Assembly (NCBI GenBank): GCA_014728295.1
Contig: WJLW01000117.1
Coordinates: 1-64,000, forward strand
Direction of reading: 5' to 3'
Source of the DNA: Chitinivibrionales bacterium
GTDB taxonomy: Bacteria; Fibrobacterota; Chitinivibrionia; Chitinivibrionales; WJKA01
Length of the DNA stretch: 64,000 nucleotides
The notes beneath the pieces were generated by a model that had not been told where the DNA came from, did not search any database, and saw only the letters and a list, made by a program, of their open reading frames with translations. Shown in pieces: positions 54,684 through 64,000 of this stretch (positions are counted from its first letter, which is position 1; each line of letters starts with the position of its first letter). A program made the position numbers and the translations under genes.

Positions 54684-56446
54684 GATGGCGAAACCAGCTC
54701 CTTAAGACGTTGTGTGAGAGACATTTGTTCCTGTAGAAGCACCAATCGATTTTGCGGATTTCGGGAAATCTGTTTTGATATACTGCGCAATTGCTGTCTC
54801 AAGCGTTTCTCCTCTAACCGTAGTAGTGAGTGATCCAGTTCTTCCCCGGCATTTTCGTCGGCAACCTCGGCAACACTGATCAGTGAAAGAATGCGCTTTG
54901 CATCAGTGTCCTGCACATCCGTAAATACCTGAAGCAGATCGGCTCCGGCGGTATAGGCGTCAAGCACAGTTAAATATAGTTTAGCGGAAAATTGGTCAGT
55001 GAAGGATTCCGGCCCGATCTTTTCCTGCGCTTTTTCGATCAACTCGGGATGTTGAACGATTAAGCGCAAAAAATTGCCCTCGAGCGTAGCAAGGTAGTTC
55101 TTCGTCGGATCCAAATCGCTGACAACACCGCCAGGACCTCTGAGGCCCTGTTGTTTAATTCTACCATAAATAATTTTTTCATCAACCGTTAAATGCTCGG
55201 CAAGTTTTTTTATAAATGCCTGCCGGAAAAGCTGATCCCTGAACCCCTCCATCACGGGACGCAAATGAGCAATGACCGCAGCCTGTCCGCGCGGGGTTGT
55301 GCCCTGCAAATCATGCATGGCCTTTTCGATCACAAAGTCGGCTCCGTTTTGTGCGCGGGCAACTTCGGCTCTCATTTCTTCCGCCCCATGCGCCCTGACG
55401 TAGGTATCGGGATCTTCTCCCTGCGGCAGCAGCAATACCGATATGTCAAGCGACATCGGGGCCAGCACAAAAAATGCCTTTTCTGCAGCGGAACGCCCGG
55501 CATTATCGCCGTCGAAAACCAGGGTAATATTCGAGGTGAAACGACGCAATATGTGCGCATGCTCCTGCGTCAGCGCGGTTCCCGACGTCGCAGCACAATT
55601 GAAAATCCCGGCTTCATACAGAGCAAGATAATCCATGTATCCCTCAACAATATATACCGTGTCAAGCTCTTTGACGACGTCGCGGGCTTTGTGGAGTCCG
55701 TAAAGTGTTTTACTTTTGCGATACAACGGAGTTTCGGGTGAGTTGAGGTATTTGGGCATCGTTTCGCTGTCGAGACTGCGTCCGGCAAACGCGATTGTCT
55801 TTCCGGTGAGATCGGTAAGCGGAAACATTATCCGGTTGCGAAAGCGGTCATAGGCCGAGGAGCTTTCGCTTTTAGTAACGGCAAGTCCGCAATGGATCAA
55901 TGCCCGTTCGCCGATACCATGTGAGCGGGCAAATGAGACAAGGTGCGCCCAGCCCTGTGGTGCAAAGCCCAGGTTGAATTCCCGCACCGTTTGCGGTTTG
56001 AGTCCGCGCGCTTTGAAATAGTCAACCGCACGGGGATGCTGTTTAATCTGCCGATAATAAAAAGCGGCGGCGATTTCGTGAATGCGCAGCATTTGGCGGC
56101 GATCAGGTGTTCCGGCCGGGGCCTGCACGGCATGGTGTTCAGGCTTCTTGAGAGCAACACCGGCTTCGTCTGCCAGCACCTGCAGGGCCTCAGGGAAGGT
56201 CATGCCCTCGATGTCCTGCACAAAAGTAAAGACGTCGCCACCTTTGCCACATCCGAAACAATGGAAAAAACCGCGTTCGGGATTGACGGTAAAGGATGGA
56301 TCGGTATCTTTGTGGAAGGGACACAAACCGGCCATATTGCGCCCCGCAGAGCGCAGCTTTACATAACGTCCTACGACCGATGCGATATCGATTCGACTGC
56401 GGACTTCCTCTTTCGTCGTTTCATCAAACTGAGTTGAGTAGTTCAT
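54680..56446 (-). CDS. dnaG: DNA primase
   Basis: 588-residue primase. The CHC2 zinc finger uses Cys42, His45, Cys63 and Cys66. The TOPRIM catalytic core includes [14 protein letters not shown] and [15 protein letters not shown]. The C-terminal part is the helicase-binding region for DnaB. It overlaps rpoD by four bases and the deacetylase by four, so three genes are coupled. Confidence 0.97.
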   Translation of the reverse strand: MNYSTQFDETTKEEVRSRIDIASVVGRYVKLRSAGRNMAGLCPFHKDTDPSFTVNPERGFFHCFGCGKGGDVFTFVQDIEGMTFPEALQVLADEAGVALKKPEHHAVQAPAGTPDRRQMLRIHEIAAAFYYRQIKQHPRAVDYFKARGLKPQTVREFNLGFAPQGWAHLVSFARSHGIGERALIHCGLAVTKSESSSAYDRFRNRIMFPLTDLTGKTIAFAGRSLDSETMPKYLNSPETPLYRKSKTLYGLHKARDVVKELDTVYIVEGYMDYLALYEAGIFNCAATSGTALTQEHAHILRRFTSNITLVFDGDNAGRSAAEKAFFVLAPMSLDISVLLLPQGEDPDTYVRAHGAEEMRAEVARAQNGADFVIEKAMHDLQGTTPRGQAAVIAHLRPVMEGFRDQLFRQAFIKKLAEHLTVDEKIIYGRIKQQGLRGPGGVVSDLDPTKNYLATLEGNFLRLIVQHPELIEKAQEKIGPESFTDQFSAKLYLTVLDAYTAGADLLQVFTDVQDTDAKRILSLISVAEVADENAGEELDHSLLRLEEKRLRQQLRSISKQISRNPQNRLVLLQEQMSLTQRLKELVSPS

Positions 56447-57252
56447 GCTGGCAGCGGCGTCAGACGGACGGTTGCTCCGGGTTCAACTATTACCGGCTTG
56501 AAATCGACGCCAATCCACAGCGTCAGGCCGGTTGGATTATAAACTACATCGCGGTTGACCGAGAATTTCAAGGATGCAAGTGCGTTGAGGTAGTCGACGA
56601 TCTCTCGTGTTGATGCATACCAGACATCGGTTCGCCCGGCGGCAAAAGCACAAAACTGCTCAATCTGCGACCAGGTATTCTGCCGGTCGAATTCGTAGCT
56701 GTGACCCCAGACGTATAGCAGGGACTGGGAGGGCGGCGGTTGCTCGAAGAATGCCCGCGCCACCTGCATCAGATCCTGGTTATGGTGCACGGTCGGGTGC
56801 CAGCGTGCAAAATCCTCTGATGGACGGAAGTGGCGGGTAGAAACTACAGTCCGGGCGTATTCGATGCCGAGTCCGGGCAGCATTTCGGCAATTTTTGCGG
56901 TACAATGGCCGTACGGATACGACATGCCGCGCACGGGATACTCGACTATATCCTCCAGTGCCCGGCGATCATCCAGGATTTCGCGGGCAATCAGACTGAG
57001 GGGCATTTTGTCCAAACGCGGGTGCGTTGCCGTATGGGCGCTAACCTCGTGGCCCTCGTATACTTTTCTAATTTCACGCGCGGCAAGGCGTTCACCCTGC
57101 CCCATAAGCCCGGAGTTGAGATGAAAAGTGCCTTTCAATCCGTACTCGTTGAAAAGCTCAATCAGGCGTTTGTCCTGCACCACGCCATCGTCATAGCTTA
57201 AAGCAAGCGCTCGCTTTCTGGCCTGCGGATAAAATTCAAAGCCGATCTGCAT
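56443..57252 (-). CDS. Polysaccharide deacetylase (NodB/CE4)
   Basis: 269-residue CE4 enzyme that removes acetyl groups from peptidoglycan, chitin or other glycans. The metal triad is Asp22 in SYDDG with His73 and His77 in HTATH, and the fourth motif is YPYG. There is no signal peptide, so it may act on cytoplasmic or lipid-linked sugars. Its stop overlaps the dnaG start by four bases. Confidence 0.88.
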   Translation of the reverse strand: MQIGFEFYPQARKRALALSYDDGVVQDKRLIELFNEYGLKGTFHLNSGLMGQGERLAAREIRKVYEGHEVSAHTATHPRLDKMPLSLIAREILDDRRALEDIVEYPVRGMSYPYGHCTAKIAEMLPGLGIEYARTVVSTRHFRPSEDFARWHPTVHHNQDLMQVARAFFEQPPPSQSLLYVWGHSYEFDRQNTWSQIEQFCAFAAGRTDVWYASTREIVDYLNALASLKFSVNRDVVYNPTGLTLWIGVDFKPVIVEPGATVRLTPLPA

Positions 57253-57272
57253 TGGCGTTGTTTCCTGTTCTG

Positions 57273-58400
57273 CTAGGGGACCAGAGTTTGCATTCGTTTC
57301 ATCAGGTCGCGCTGCCGGGTTGACAGTTCAAAGCGACGTTGGAGCTGAGAGCGAGGTCCCTCCGAACCCGATTTTGCCAAGCCGGGAACCGGATCGAAAT
57401 ATGGGCTCGTTAATAAAAATTCCCCTATACCGTTCGCCCGAGCCGCAAAAAAGAGGCCGTGCTCGCCAAAGGAGGGTAGATGAGACCATCTATCCGGCGA
57501 AGGGCCGTTGACCGAAGCGACGGAAACGAGAATGAAGTCATGGGGCGCAATCGTATTATCCAGCGTATCCTGAAACAGCCAGTCTTGCGCAATGACCACC
57601 TGCGTATCGGTGACCAGCGTATCGCTGCTTCCGGTCATTTCCGGGCCGCGAAATCCAACATCATACTTACTATACTGCACCAGATACCAGTCGGCATCGG
57701 CCCCGGGCCAGTATACCCGCAGATCTCTATCCTGCGATATACGATAGGGAGCATTGGATGCCGAATCGTATTCGACAAAATAATACGAGCTGTCATAGCT
57801 CCCGACATCATAGCCAAAGTAAACCGTATCGGGATTAGCAGGATAGGAAATGGATTGCCGCAAGGTATCATAAGCAAGCGTGGCAGCAGAACTGTCGGCA
57901 TAATAACCGACCAGATAAGCAACCTGAAATGAGTCGGAACTCTCCGCAAAATAAAGCTCGTAATTGGCGCCAAGTACTGCTCCCAGATAAAAATCAGACG
58001 TCGAATAGGCTCCGCCAAACAATTCCTGACTGCTCACCGCGCTCCGATTAAAGGGACGATTGTTTATAGCTGGCTCATAATCTCCGGCCTGTGGATTTGA
58101 ATAAATTGTCAACGACGTCAAAAAACTGTCGGTGACAATTTGTGTGTCCGGCCCGACAAAATAATCGCCGTAAATAATGCCAATCGCCTGCGTAAAGGGT
58201 TTACCGATCGGAATTGCGGCGGTATCGTTGATCGTGTCATAGACCGTGACGGTATCGGTATTGTACAATGTATCATGTTTCGTAATGGTAAGCGTATCCG
58301 TTTTTCCCGGCTGCACCACGGTTTCCTTCTCAAAACACGCGGTCATCAACATGCCGGGCAAAACAGCAGCAATATAAAACCATTTTGAAAAGCGGCGCAT
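57273..58400 (-). CDS. Uncharacterised lipoprotein
   Basis: 375 residues with a good lipobox (LMTAC, Cys22) and then Thr/Asp-rich repeats (KTDTLTITKHDTLYNTDT, VTVYDT) typical of FCB-group surface lipoproteins. The rest is Tyr/Asp-rich, beta-like, and without a known domain. It is encoded just behind the 1185-residue protein (24-base gap) and in the same direction, so may belong with it. Confidence 0.75.
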   Translation of the reverse strand: MRRFSKWFYIAAVLPGMLMTACFEKETVVQPGKTDTLTITKHDTLYNTDTVTVYDTINDTAAIPIGKPFTQAIGIIYGDYFVGPDTQIVTDSFLTSLTIYSNPQAGDYEPAINNRPFNRSAVSSQELFGGAYSTSDFYLGAVLGANYELYFAESSDSFQVAYLVGYYADSSAATLAYDTLRQSISYPANPDTVYFGYDVGSYDSSYYFVEYDSASNAPYRISQDRDLRVYWPGADADWYLVQYSKYDVGFRGPEMTGSSDTLVTDTQVVIAQDWLFQDTLDNTIAPHDFILVSVASVNGPSPDRWSHLPSFGEHGLFFAARANGIGEFLLTSPYFDPVPGLAKSGSEGPRSQLQRRFELSTRQRDLMKRMQTLVP

Positions 58401-58423
58401 AGACTCTACCCTTCCGTTGAACG

Positions 58424-61400
58424 TTACCAGTTAACCATTTGAAATACTATTGAGAATCGGAATTTATCCAGCCGCGACAGAGTTATGCTGCCGTCCTGCT
58501 GATTGTATTCTATGCCGGCAATTTCATCATCGAGGTCCAGGCGCATTACTGCGGTCAATGAAAGCAGCGCCTGCCAGTTATTAAAAAGCACCATCGGCAT
58601 ATCAAGCCTCAAACCGGCATCGCGCAGAAAATTACCGAAATTTCCTGAAGCTGAATTCCCGATCAGGTGCTCCATGCGCAGATCGGGTAGATTTTCGTTC
58701 CAGACGGTCGCGGCCTCCACAAAAGGAGTAAGCAAAATATCACGCAGCAGCATACCCAGGGCAGGAACGTTGACATCCCGCAATAGGCTGAACGATGCTT
58801 CGAGGTTCAAAAAAAGAAGGCCATTACCCCAGAGGATATCCCGATCGACGGCGTCTTCGAATGTTACCGGACCGTTGATCCGGATATCCGTCGAGTAGAC
58901 CAATGAATCGGCGGGATCAACCAGATACACCGGTAGTGTCGAACTGCGCACCGTATCAAGGGGATTAAATCGATAAGGATAGGCTTTGAGAAAGCGGCTG
59001 ATTCTCAATTGCAGCGGAAATAAATTTCCATTTCCGGTAAGCCGCTTGTTGAGCAGGCTGACATGCCCCTGCGCCGAGATAGATATCCGCTTGTTGCTCG
59101 TCAGAGGAAATCGCTCGTAGGCACTGAGCGTAAAATTGACGTAGTCATTGCGTGTCTCCAGGGGCAAATACTCACCGATCAGCCCGCCGGCATCGTCCAG
59201 CCGGGTGATAACCTGCCGTTGGCTACCCCCGGAAAGCGACAGCGTATCTTCGAACACAGCTCCCCCGCGCACCTCACTTCGGGCATGAGACGCATTGGTA
59301 AACTGAGACGAAAACGAAAGGTAGTCGATGCGCGCCGGGATGCCGAATGATGGTCGTATATTCACGTACGAATAATGCAGGCCGAGCCGGTGTGAGCGAT
59401 AGCGTGGAAATGAATCATACAGCCTGGGGACGTCGTAGGGCAGTGTCGTATCGGTAAAGAGCGCGCTGATTTGGCCGGCCAGGCTGTTCGGCGATAGTTG
59501 CTGCACGGATTTATACGTACCGTCGGTATCCTGGTGGAAGACCTGCGCCCATGAAGCATTCCGTACATCGTGATAGGAAGCGTTGAGGAAAACGGATTGC
59601 CGGGCGTACTGCAGACCAATGCTGTTGTAGCGATCCAGTTGCATCGAACCGCTCAGGCCATAGAAATTATAGATATCCTCGAAGCGAAGGCTGCCCTGCA
59701 GGCGATCCGAATAGGTGAGGTAGAGCGTATCCAATTGAAAGTCACCGATACGCGCGACAACCAGCTCCTGCTCAAGCTCCTCAGGGTGCGTCGGCTCGAA
59801 GTGGTCTTCGTTTTTGATAACATCTCGATAGGCAAACGCACGGGCGCCGGGAGCGTAGGTCATTTTGTCGCCATAGACGGTGGGCACACCGACATTGAAC
59901 ATGAGATTGCCGCCCCATGAAAGCCCGGCGCGATCGGTCAGCTTTTTTCCGGCATACGCGGCGCCTTGCACATTGGCATATCCGGCCAATTCGCCGAGCG
60001 CAAAATTCATCCCGCCTTTCAAGTGCGAATCGCCGATCTTGTCGGTAATAACTGCCGGCTCGAACGCGAGGTAGGGACTGAAATCCCACACAGTAAAGCG
60101 CGGCTTGTACGGGGTAGCCGTATATTGGTAGGTACGCGTCTGAGATTCTGGATTCATCCCACCCCCGGCGAATATGAATGGATTCTGCTCTCGCGTGCGG
60201 TAATAGCGCTGCTCATGCTCCAGAGGCACAGAGGTTATTGGATCTATATCACACTTGTAAACCGAATAATTCGCTGCGTGAAACGCTGTGTACAGCACCG
60301 ACTCACCATTGGGAGCGACCTGCGGGTGAAATGCGCCGCCAATGACATTGGTGATCTGCTCGACTTCTCCGTCAACCAGATCCATACGGTAAATATTAAA
60401 AATGCCGGTGCGGTCGGAGGAGAAATACAGGTAGTGTCCATCGGGTGACAGCGCGGGGTCGCGCTCATCCGCCCGGGTATGCACCAGCAACCTGAACTCA
60501 AGGTCGTTTTGAAAATTCAGGGAGTCGGCAAAATAGGCCGTGTCGGATAGCTTCCTCACACGATGCAGGGGCTGGGCATGGGCACTGACCATCGCGATGT
60601 CACGATCCTGCTTGTCATAGATGCTCAGTACGATGTTATCTGCGTCGGGCGTCCAGACCGGCGCGAAAAGCTGGGTGCCATTTGCAAAATTAGTAAGCAG
60701 CCGCTCATTCTTTCCATTCGCATCAATGAGGGCCAGGTTCTGGATACCGCCTTTATTCTGTATGAACGCAATTGTCTTTCCGTCGGGTGACACGGCGGGA
60801 TCCAGCGCGCGGGAATGCCAGGTGATCTGCTGCTCGCGCCTTTCCTTCAGATCGAAAGTAAAGACGTCCAGATAGGGAGCATTTTTCGTCCAGCGAGAAT
60901 AGAGCAACTTTTCACCGGAGGGAAACCACTGCAGGCGCGTGTCGACGATCTCGTTTGGTTTCAAAAGCTTTTCGCTGCGTCCGGTTTTAGTATCGAACAC
61001 AAACAGATGCGGGTAGCGGATTTCATATCCCGTATTCGAAACCAGTCCGATTTTTTTGCCGTCCGGCGACCACGCACCGAAGCGGTCCCAGAATCCAGCA
61101 TCGAAAACCGGTGTGCCTTCAACCGTGTTCTGCTTTATTGTTGTTGCCTGCTCCTGATAGCGGGATTTCAGGTGCGCGTGCCAATCATTATAAATCTCGA
61201 GCCCGGTTTTGCCGGTTGCCGTGCGCAAGGAGCGATTGAAGTTGAACCATGATTTGGTCGTGGCGCTCGTGCGTACTGCGCTTTCACCATAGACCGAGTC
61301 GATATACAGCACCAGCGAATATCCCTGATTGTAAGTCATCTCGTAGTGAAAACCCGACCGGGCGCCAAAGGTGCTCATTTCGGTATAGCTGAGCAGATCG

Positions 61401-61981
61401 TCTTCAAGCACGGCCATGCGCAAAAGCATGTCGCGATGGGTGTCCCAAAAATCGTTTCCGTTTTTATACGCATCGTACTGAGCAATGCCTTCCGCCCACC
61501 ATCGCGGCGCCAGCAGGTTGTTAAAGCGCATTGCTACCGCCCAGTCCGGATTTTGATAGCGTGAATTGCTGAGCAGGCTCACATTCTCAAAAAGCAGGTT
61601 TTTGCGCGCTGCTTTGAGTGAGAAGACATGCGCCAACTCATGCGTAACCACATTGCGAAGCCAGCTACTGGTGCCGCGCATACCGGCATGCAAATTGGTT
61701 GTGTATATCGTAATCATATTTTTATTAAAAATTGCATAACCGTTGGCGAAATCACCCGGATCACGAATGTAAATGTAAATCCGCTGATACTCTTCGTAAA
61801 TGTTGTAGGCCGTTATCAAATCGTCCCACACCTCTTCGGCAATCAGAATGACCTCGTGGGCAAAAAATTCATTACCTTCATCAAACACGACGACATAATG
61901 CTCGGTCTGAACCTGTTTCTGAGCTGAAAGGGGCAGACTCAGCAAAATCAGAAGGGTCAGGCTTGCGCAGATGCGCGACAT
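58424..61981 (-). CDS. Large secreted M1/MA-type metalloprotease with TolB propeller and probable barrel
   Basis: 1185-residue protein with a signal peptide (SLTLLILLSLPLSAQ). Residues ~25-270 are a peptidase-MA-like domain with zinc motif HELAHVF (His114, Glu115, His118) and WWAEGIAQY supplying the third ligand. Residues ~300-650 hold TolB-type propeller blades with repeated SPDGKxIxF-like strands. The C-terminal ~500 residues look like Omp85-type beta-barrel strands and end with an aromatic (FQMVNW). ATG 61981 has GAAAGG six bases upstream. The combination suggests an outer-membrane protease-like protein. Confidence 0.82.
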   Translation of the reverse strand: MSRICASLTLLILLSLPLSAQKQVQTEHYVVVFDEGNEFFAHEVILIAEEVWDDLITAYNIYEEYQRIYIYIRDPGDFANGYAIFNKNMITIYTTNLHAGMRGTSSWLRNVVTHELAHVFSLKAARKNLLFENVSLLSNSRYQNPDWAVAMRFNNLLAPRWWAEGIAQYDAYKNGNDFWDTHRDMLLRMAVLEDDLLSYTEMSTFGARSGFHYEMTYNQGYSLVLYIDSVYGESAVRTSATTKSWFNFNRSLRTATGKTGLEIYNDWHAHLKSRYQEQATTIKQNTVEGTPVFDAGFWDRFGAWSPDGKKIGLVSNTGYEIRYPHLFVFDTKTGRSEKLLKPNEIVDTRLQWFPSGEKLLYSRWTKNAPYLDVFTFDLKERREQQITWHSRALDPAVSPDGKTIAFIQNKGGIQNLALIDANGKNERLLTNFANGTQLFAPVWTPDADNIVLSIYDKQDRDIAMVSAHAQPLHRVRKLSDTAYFADSLNFQNDLEFRLLVHTRADERDPALSPDGHYLYFSSDRTGIFNIYRMDLVDGEVEQITNVIGGAFHPQVAPNGESVLYTAFHAANYSVYKCDIDPITSVPLEHEQRYYRTREQNPFIFAGGGMNPESQTRTYQYTATPYKPRFTVWDFSPYLAFEPAVITDKIGDSHLKGGMNFALGELAGYANVQGAAYAGKKLTDRAGLSWGGNLMFNVGVPTVYGDKMTYAPGARAFAYRDVIKNEDHFEPTHPEELEQELVVARIGDFQLDTLYLTYSDRLQGSLRFEDIYNFYGLSGSMQLDRYNSIGLQYARQSVFLNASYHDVRNASWAQVFHQDTDGTYKSVQQLSPNSLAGQISALFTDTTLPYDVPRLYDSFPRYRSHRLGLHYSYVNIRPSFGIPARIDYLSFSSQFTNASHARSEVRGGAVFEDTLSLSGGSQRQVITRLDDAGGLIGEYLPLETRNDYVNFTLSAYERFPLTSNKRISISAQGHVSLLNKRLTGNGNLFPLQLRISRFLKAYPYRFNPLDTVRSSTLPVYLVDPADSLVYSTDIRINGPVTFEDAVDRDILWGNGLLFLNLEASFSLLRDVNVPALGMLLRDILLTPFVEAATVWNENLPDLRMEHLIGNSASGNFGNFLRDAGLRLDMPMVLFNNWQALLSLTAVMRLDLDDEIAGIEYNQQDGSITLSRLDKFRFSIVFQMVNW

Positions 61982-62154
61982 TTGCATCCTTTCACCATCT
62001 GAGTATGGGTTGTGGGATAAAAACGGGCATGACTGCAAAATATATCGGGCTGGCAGGGGCCGGTACGCCACCGACTCGACACAGGTTCGCTGGTGCAGGC
62101 CAACTCATGTATATTAGTGGCGGACCTCTACTTTGCCAGCAGGGAGAGACATTT

Positions 62155-62571
62155 ATGGTTTTCGGCGACAGTATCACGCTTTCCATGAAGGGCTATTCGG
62201 ATATCAAAAACATCACCGACGAAGTTGAGCATGTTGTCTCGGCGTCAAAAATTATCAGCGGGCTGGTAGCTGTTTTTGTCGTCGGCTCTACAGCATCCAT
62301 TTCGACTATCGAATACGAACCGGCCCTGGTTGCCGATTTCAAGGACCAACTGGAACAATTTGCCTCCCAAAACATGCATTCCCGCCATTCGCAAACCTGG
62401 GGTGACGATAATGGCTTCTCGCATATCCGTGCAACCTTTATGGGCCCCGGTTTGACCGTCCCGCTCAGCGACGGCCGGCTTATACTGGGAACCTGGCAGC
62501 AAATCATCGTCATCGACCACGACAATCGTGCACGCCAACGCACGGTTTTCGTGCAAATTGTGGGCGAATAG
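62155..62571 (+). CDS. YjbQ/UPF0047 family protein
   Basis: 138-residue YjbQ-fold protein. VGSTASISTIEYEPAL is the family signature and RHSQTWGDDNGFSHIR supplies conserved His residues. Members are annotated as secondary thiamine-phosphate synthase-like, with moderate support. ATG 62155 has GGGAGA upstream and gives the usual length. Confidence 0.85.
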   Translation: MVFGDSITLSMKGYSDIKNITDEVEHVVSASKIISGLVAVFVVGSTASISTIEYEPALVADFKDQLEQFASQNMHSRHSQTWGDDNGFSHIRATFMGPGLTVPLSDGRLILGTWQQIIVIDHDNRARQRTVFVQIVGE

Positions 62572-62582
62572 CCTGTTTCGTC

Positions 62583-63425
62583 ATGCGCTCACTTCCGCAC
62601 TACATCTCCGCATCTCGGCGCACCGACATCCCGGCATTTTTCGCCGATCGATTTTTTGCCGCATGGGAGCAGGGTGAAATCACCTACGATGGCGGCTACG
62701 GCAGAAGCTATACGGTATCACTGCGCCCCGAAGATGTGCTGGGATACATTTTCTGGTCGAAGAATTTTGCCCCCTTCCTAGCGCACCCCGATTTCGCCGG
62801 ATTAATCGAACGCTCGAACGCACTATTTCACTTCACGATCAATGATAATCCCGAACTCGAGCCGCGCGTCCCCCCGCTCAAGCAACGCATCGACACGCTC
62901 AAACAGTTGTGTGACATGGTCGGTTCCGAGCGTGTGCTGTGGCGCTATGATCCGGTGTGTAAGTGGCAATCGCCTCCCAACGCTTCCCGCATCAACGACC
63001 GCCGGTTTTACCGCATACTTGACATGCTGCATCCCCTCGGCATCCGATACTGCTACTTCTCTTTTATGAGCAGTTACGCTAAACTGAAAAACCGTGCTGT
63101 TTCATTTATCCCGTTTACATCGGAAGAAAAAGCGCACATTGCAGCCGGAATGTTGTCTTCATGCAGGCAGGCCGGATTGACTTTGTACAATTGCTGCAAT
63201 GAGGAAATCCCGGATCTGGTCCCGGGAATACACAAGGCCGGTTGCATTGACGATGCAATCTTGCGAAAGACCGATCGCTTCGGGGTGCATCGCCCTCTCA
63301 AGGTCAAAGGGACGCGGCGGGCGTGCGGCTGCTACGAAAGCAGAGACATCGGCTCATACGCCGACGCCTGCCCGCATGGCTGTTTATACTGCTATGCGAA
63401 TCCGCAAGGATGTATCAGGGCATAA
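62583..63425 (+). CDS. DUF1848 family protein, probable Fe-S enzyme
   Basis: 280 residues. SASRRTDIPAFF at the N-terminus and FWSKNFAPF are family hallmarks. The C-terminal RACGCYESRDIGSYADACP, HGCLYCYAN contains a Cys cluster like those of radical-SAM-related [4Fe-4S] proteins. Function is unknown. It lies 11 bases behind yjbQ. Confidence 0.8.
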   Translation: MRSLPHYISASRRTDIPAFFADRFFAAWEQGEITYDGGYGRSYTVSLRPEDVLGYIFWSKNFAPFLAHPDFAGLIERSNALFHFTINDNPELEPRVPPLKQRIDTLKQLCDMVGSERVLWRYDPVCKWQSPPNASRINDRRFYRILDMLHPLGIRYCYFSFMSSYAKLKNRAVSFIPFTSEEKAHIAAGMLSSCRQAGLTLYNCCNEEIPDLVPGIHKAGCIDDAILRKTDRFGVHRPLKVKGTRRACGCYESRDIGSYADACPHGCLYCYANPQGCIRA

Positions 63426-63427
63426 CT

Positions 63428-64000
63428 TCAGGACTCCTGACTTCCCGCAAAATGGAACTGCACCGTTTCGTAGGCCATGCGAAGGTTCGTTCCCGGGAAA
63501 AGGGTATCAGTCTCATTGAGAATAGTACATAATGCATTTGCCGCACTGTTTGCTCGCGGCGTTGACAATGAGTGAAGCCGTACCGTTAATATTTGCCTGC
63601 TATAGTCCGGGATTAAATCCGCATCATTTTTAATGATTTCTTTCACCAGCATTCTGATTTCTTGCTCTGAACGTGAATTATATGGAGACAATGCATTGGC
63701 AATTGCGCATTCGGACCGGTATGCAATCATCCGCACCGCGTTCATAAAAAGTTTACTTGATGATTTAAGCTTGTTATACCGGCTGTGCTCCGGCATATCT
63801 TTTATCCTCACGCGTCGTGGAGTCATTTGCAATTCTTCGCGCAGTTGTTGGATATCCCGTTCATATGCAGCAATTGTGTCCTGAAGTTCTCCGTGTTGCC
63901 GCAGTTCATTTTTTACCGAATCGATACTCAGAGCTAAATTGTCCCCTATTTTTGCAAATAATATGGCTTTAATCCTGGCTTGGTTCTCCCGTTTCTTTTT
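63428..64000 (-). mobile_element. C-terminal part of a transposase, cut by the window edge
   Basis: An open frame runs from the right edge for 191 codons on the minus strand. The visible part opens with a basic, coiled-coil-like stretch (KKKRENQARIKAILFAKIG) and continues with NKLKSSSKLFMNAVRMIAYR, ALSPYNSRSEQEIRMLVKEI and LNETDTLFPGTNLRMAYET, which match the C-terminal end of a family of IS-type transposases as I recall it. The catalytic part lies beyond the window, so intactness is unknown. Confidence 0.6.

Noticed and set aside
1..64000. CRISPR array or prophage
   Set aside because: No regularly spaced repeats and no phage structural or integrase genes were seen.

Overview
The window looks like core chromosome of a Gram-negative (diderm) bacterium with moderate G+C. 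Evidence for an outer membrane: a heptose kinase for LPS core (rfaE1), an Mla-type lipid ABC transporter (mlaE-mlaF), several lipoproteins, and a large secreted protein that probably ends in a beta-barrel. A short RpoD-like sigma factor of the Bacteroidetes/Chlorobi type, a lipoprotein with an Ig-like (Big_5) repeat and Thr/Asp-rich lipoproteins point to the FCB superphylum, perhaps a Fibrobacterota/Chitinivibrionia relative. That placement is inference from gene style, not from a marker tree.

Layout. 1-4.5 kb: rfaE1 diverges from fcl (GDP-L-fucose synthase). A ten-gene minus-strand run (yicC-rpoZ-coaBC-udg-dnaB-mlaE-mlaF-radA-FlgT-like-ispG) fills 2.2-12.1 kb. From it diverges a plus-strand run (12.3-21.8 kb): sigma-54 activator, SEC-C protein, membrane diguanylate cyclase, GT21-like glycosyltransferase, purN, rnhB, STAS protein, DUF1015, flippase-like protein and an orphan MoxR ATPase. 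21.8-25.8 kb (minus) is tig-clpP-clpX plus a small secreted protein, with a tRNA-Leu in front. murA follows on plus. 27.7-32.7 kb (minus) holds xseB-ispA-AKR-RmlD-like, a phosphoesterase and a second sigma-70-family gene.

32.7-36.6 kb is a regulatory and accessory patch. It holds a strong -24/-12 (sigma-54) promoter with upstream dyads in front of the short sigma factor, a decayed ExbD gene carrying a 10-bp tandem duplication, a small orphan protein, a thioredoxin lipoprotein, a site-2 protease with its own -24/-12-like promoter, and an S41 protease lipoprotein whose start codon is missing. 36.6-45.4 kb (minus) is a fatty-acid/phospholipid cluster: yceD-rpmF-plsX-fabH-fabD-fabG-acpP-(terminator)-fabF-rnc-acyl-CoA dehydrogenase-rpe. 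45.5-51.2 kb carries two uncharacterised envelope proteins, ssb, a HisN-like phosphatase, lepB and a phosphofructokinase. 51.3-62 kb has the Big_5 lipoprotein, a deacetylase-dnaG-rpoD operon, another lipoprotein and a 1185-residue metalloprotease/TolB-propeller/barrel protein. The right edge has yjbQ, a DUF1848 Fe-S protein and the C-terminal part of a transposase.

The most interesting item is the possible sigma cascade: a sigma-54 promoter with enhancer-like dyads in front of an alternative sigma-70 gene, in a window that also encodes a sigma-54 activator with an unfamiliar sensor domain. Function calls come from motifs read by eye; no database search was possible.
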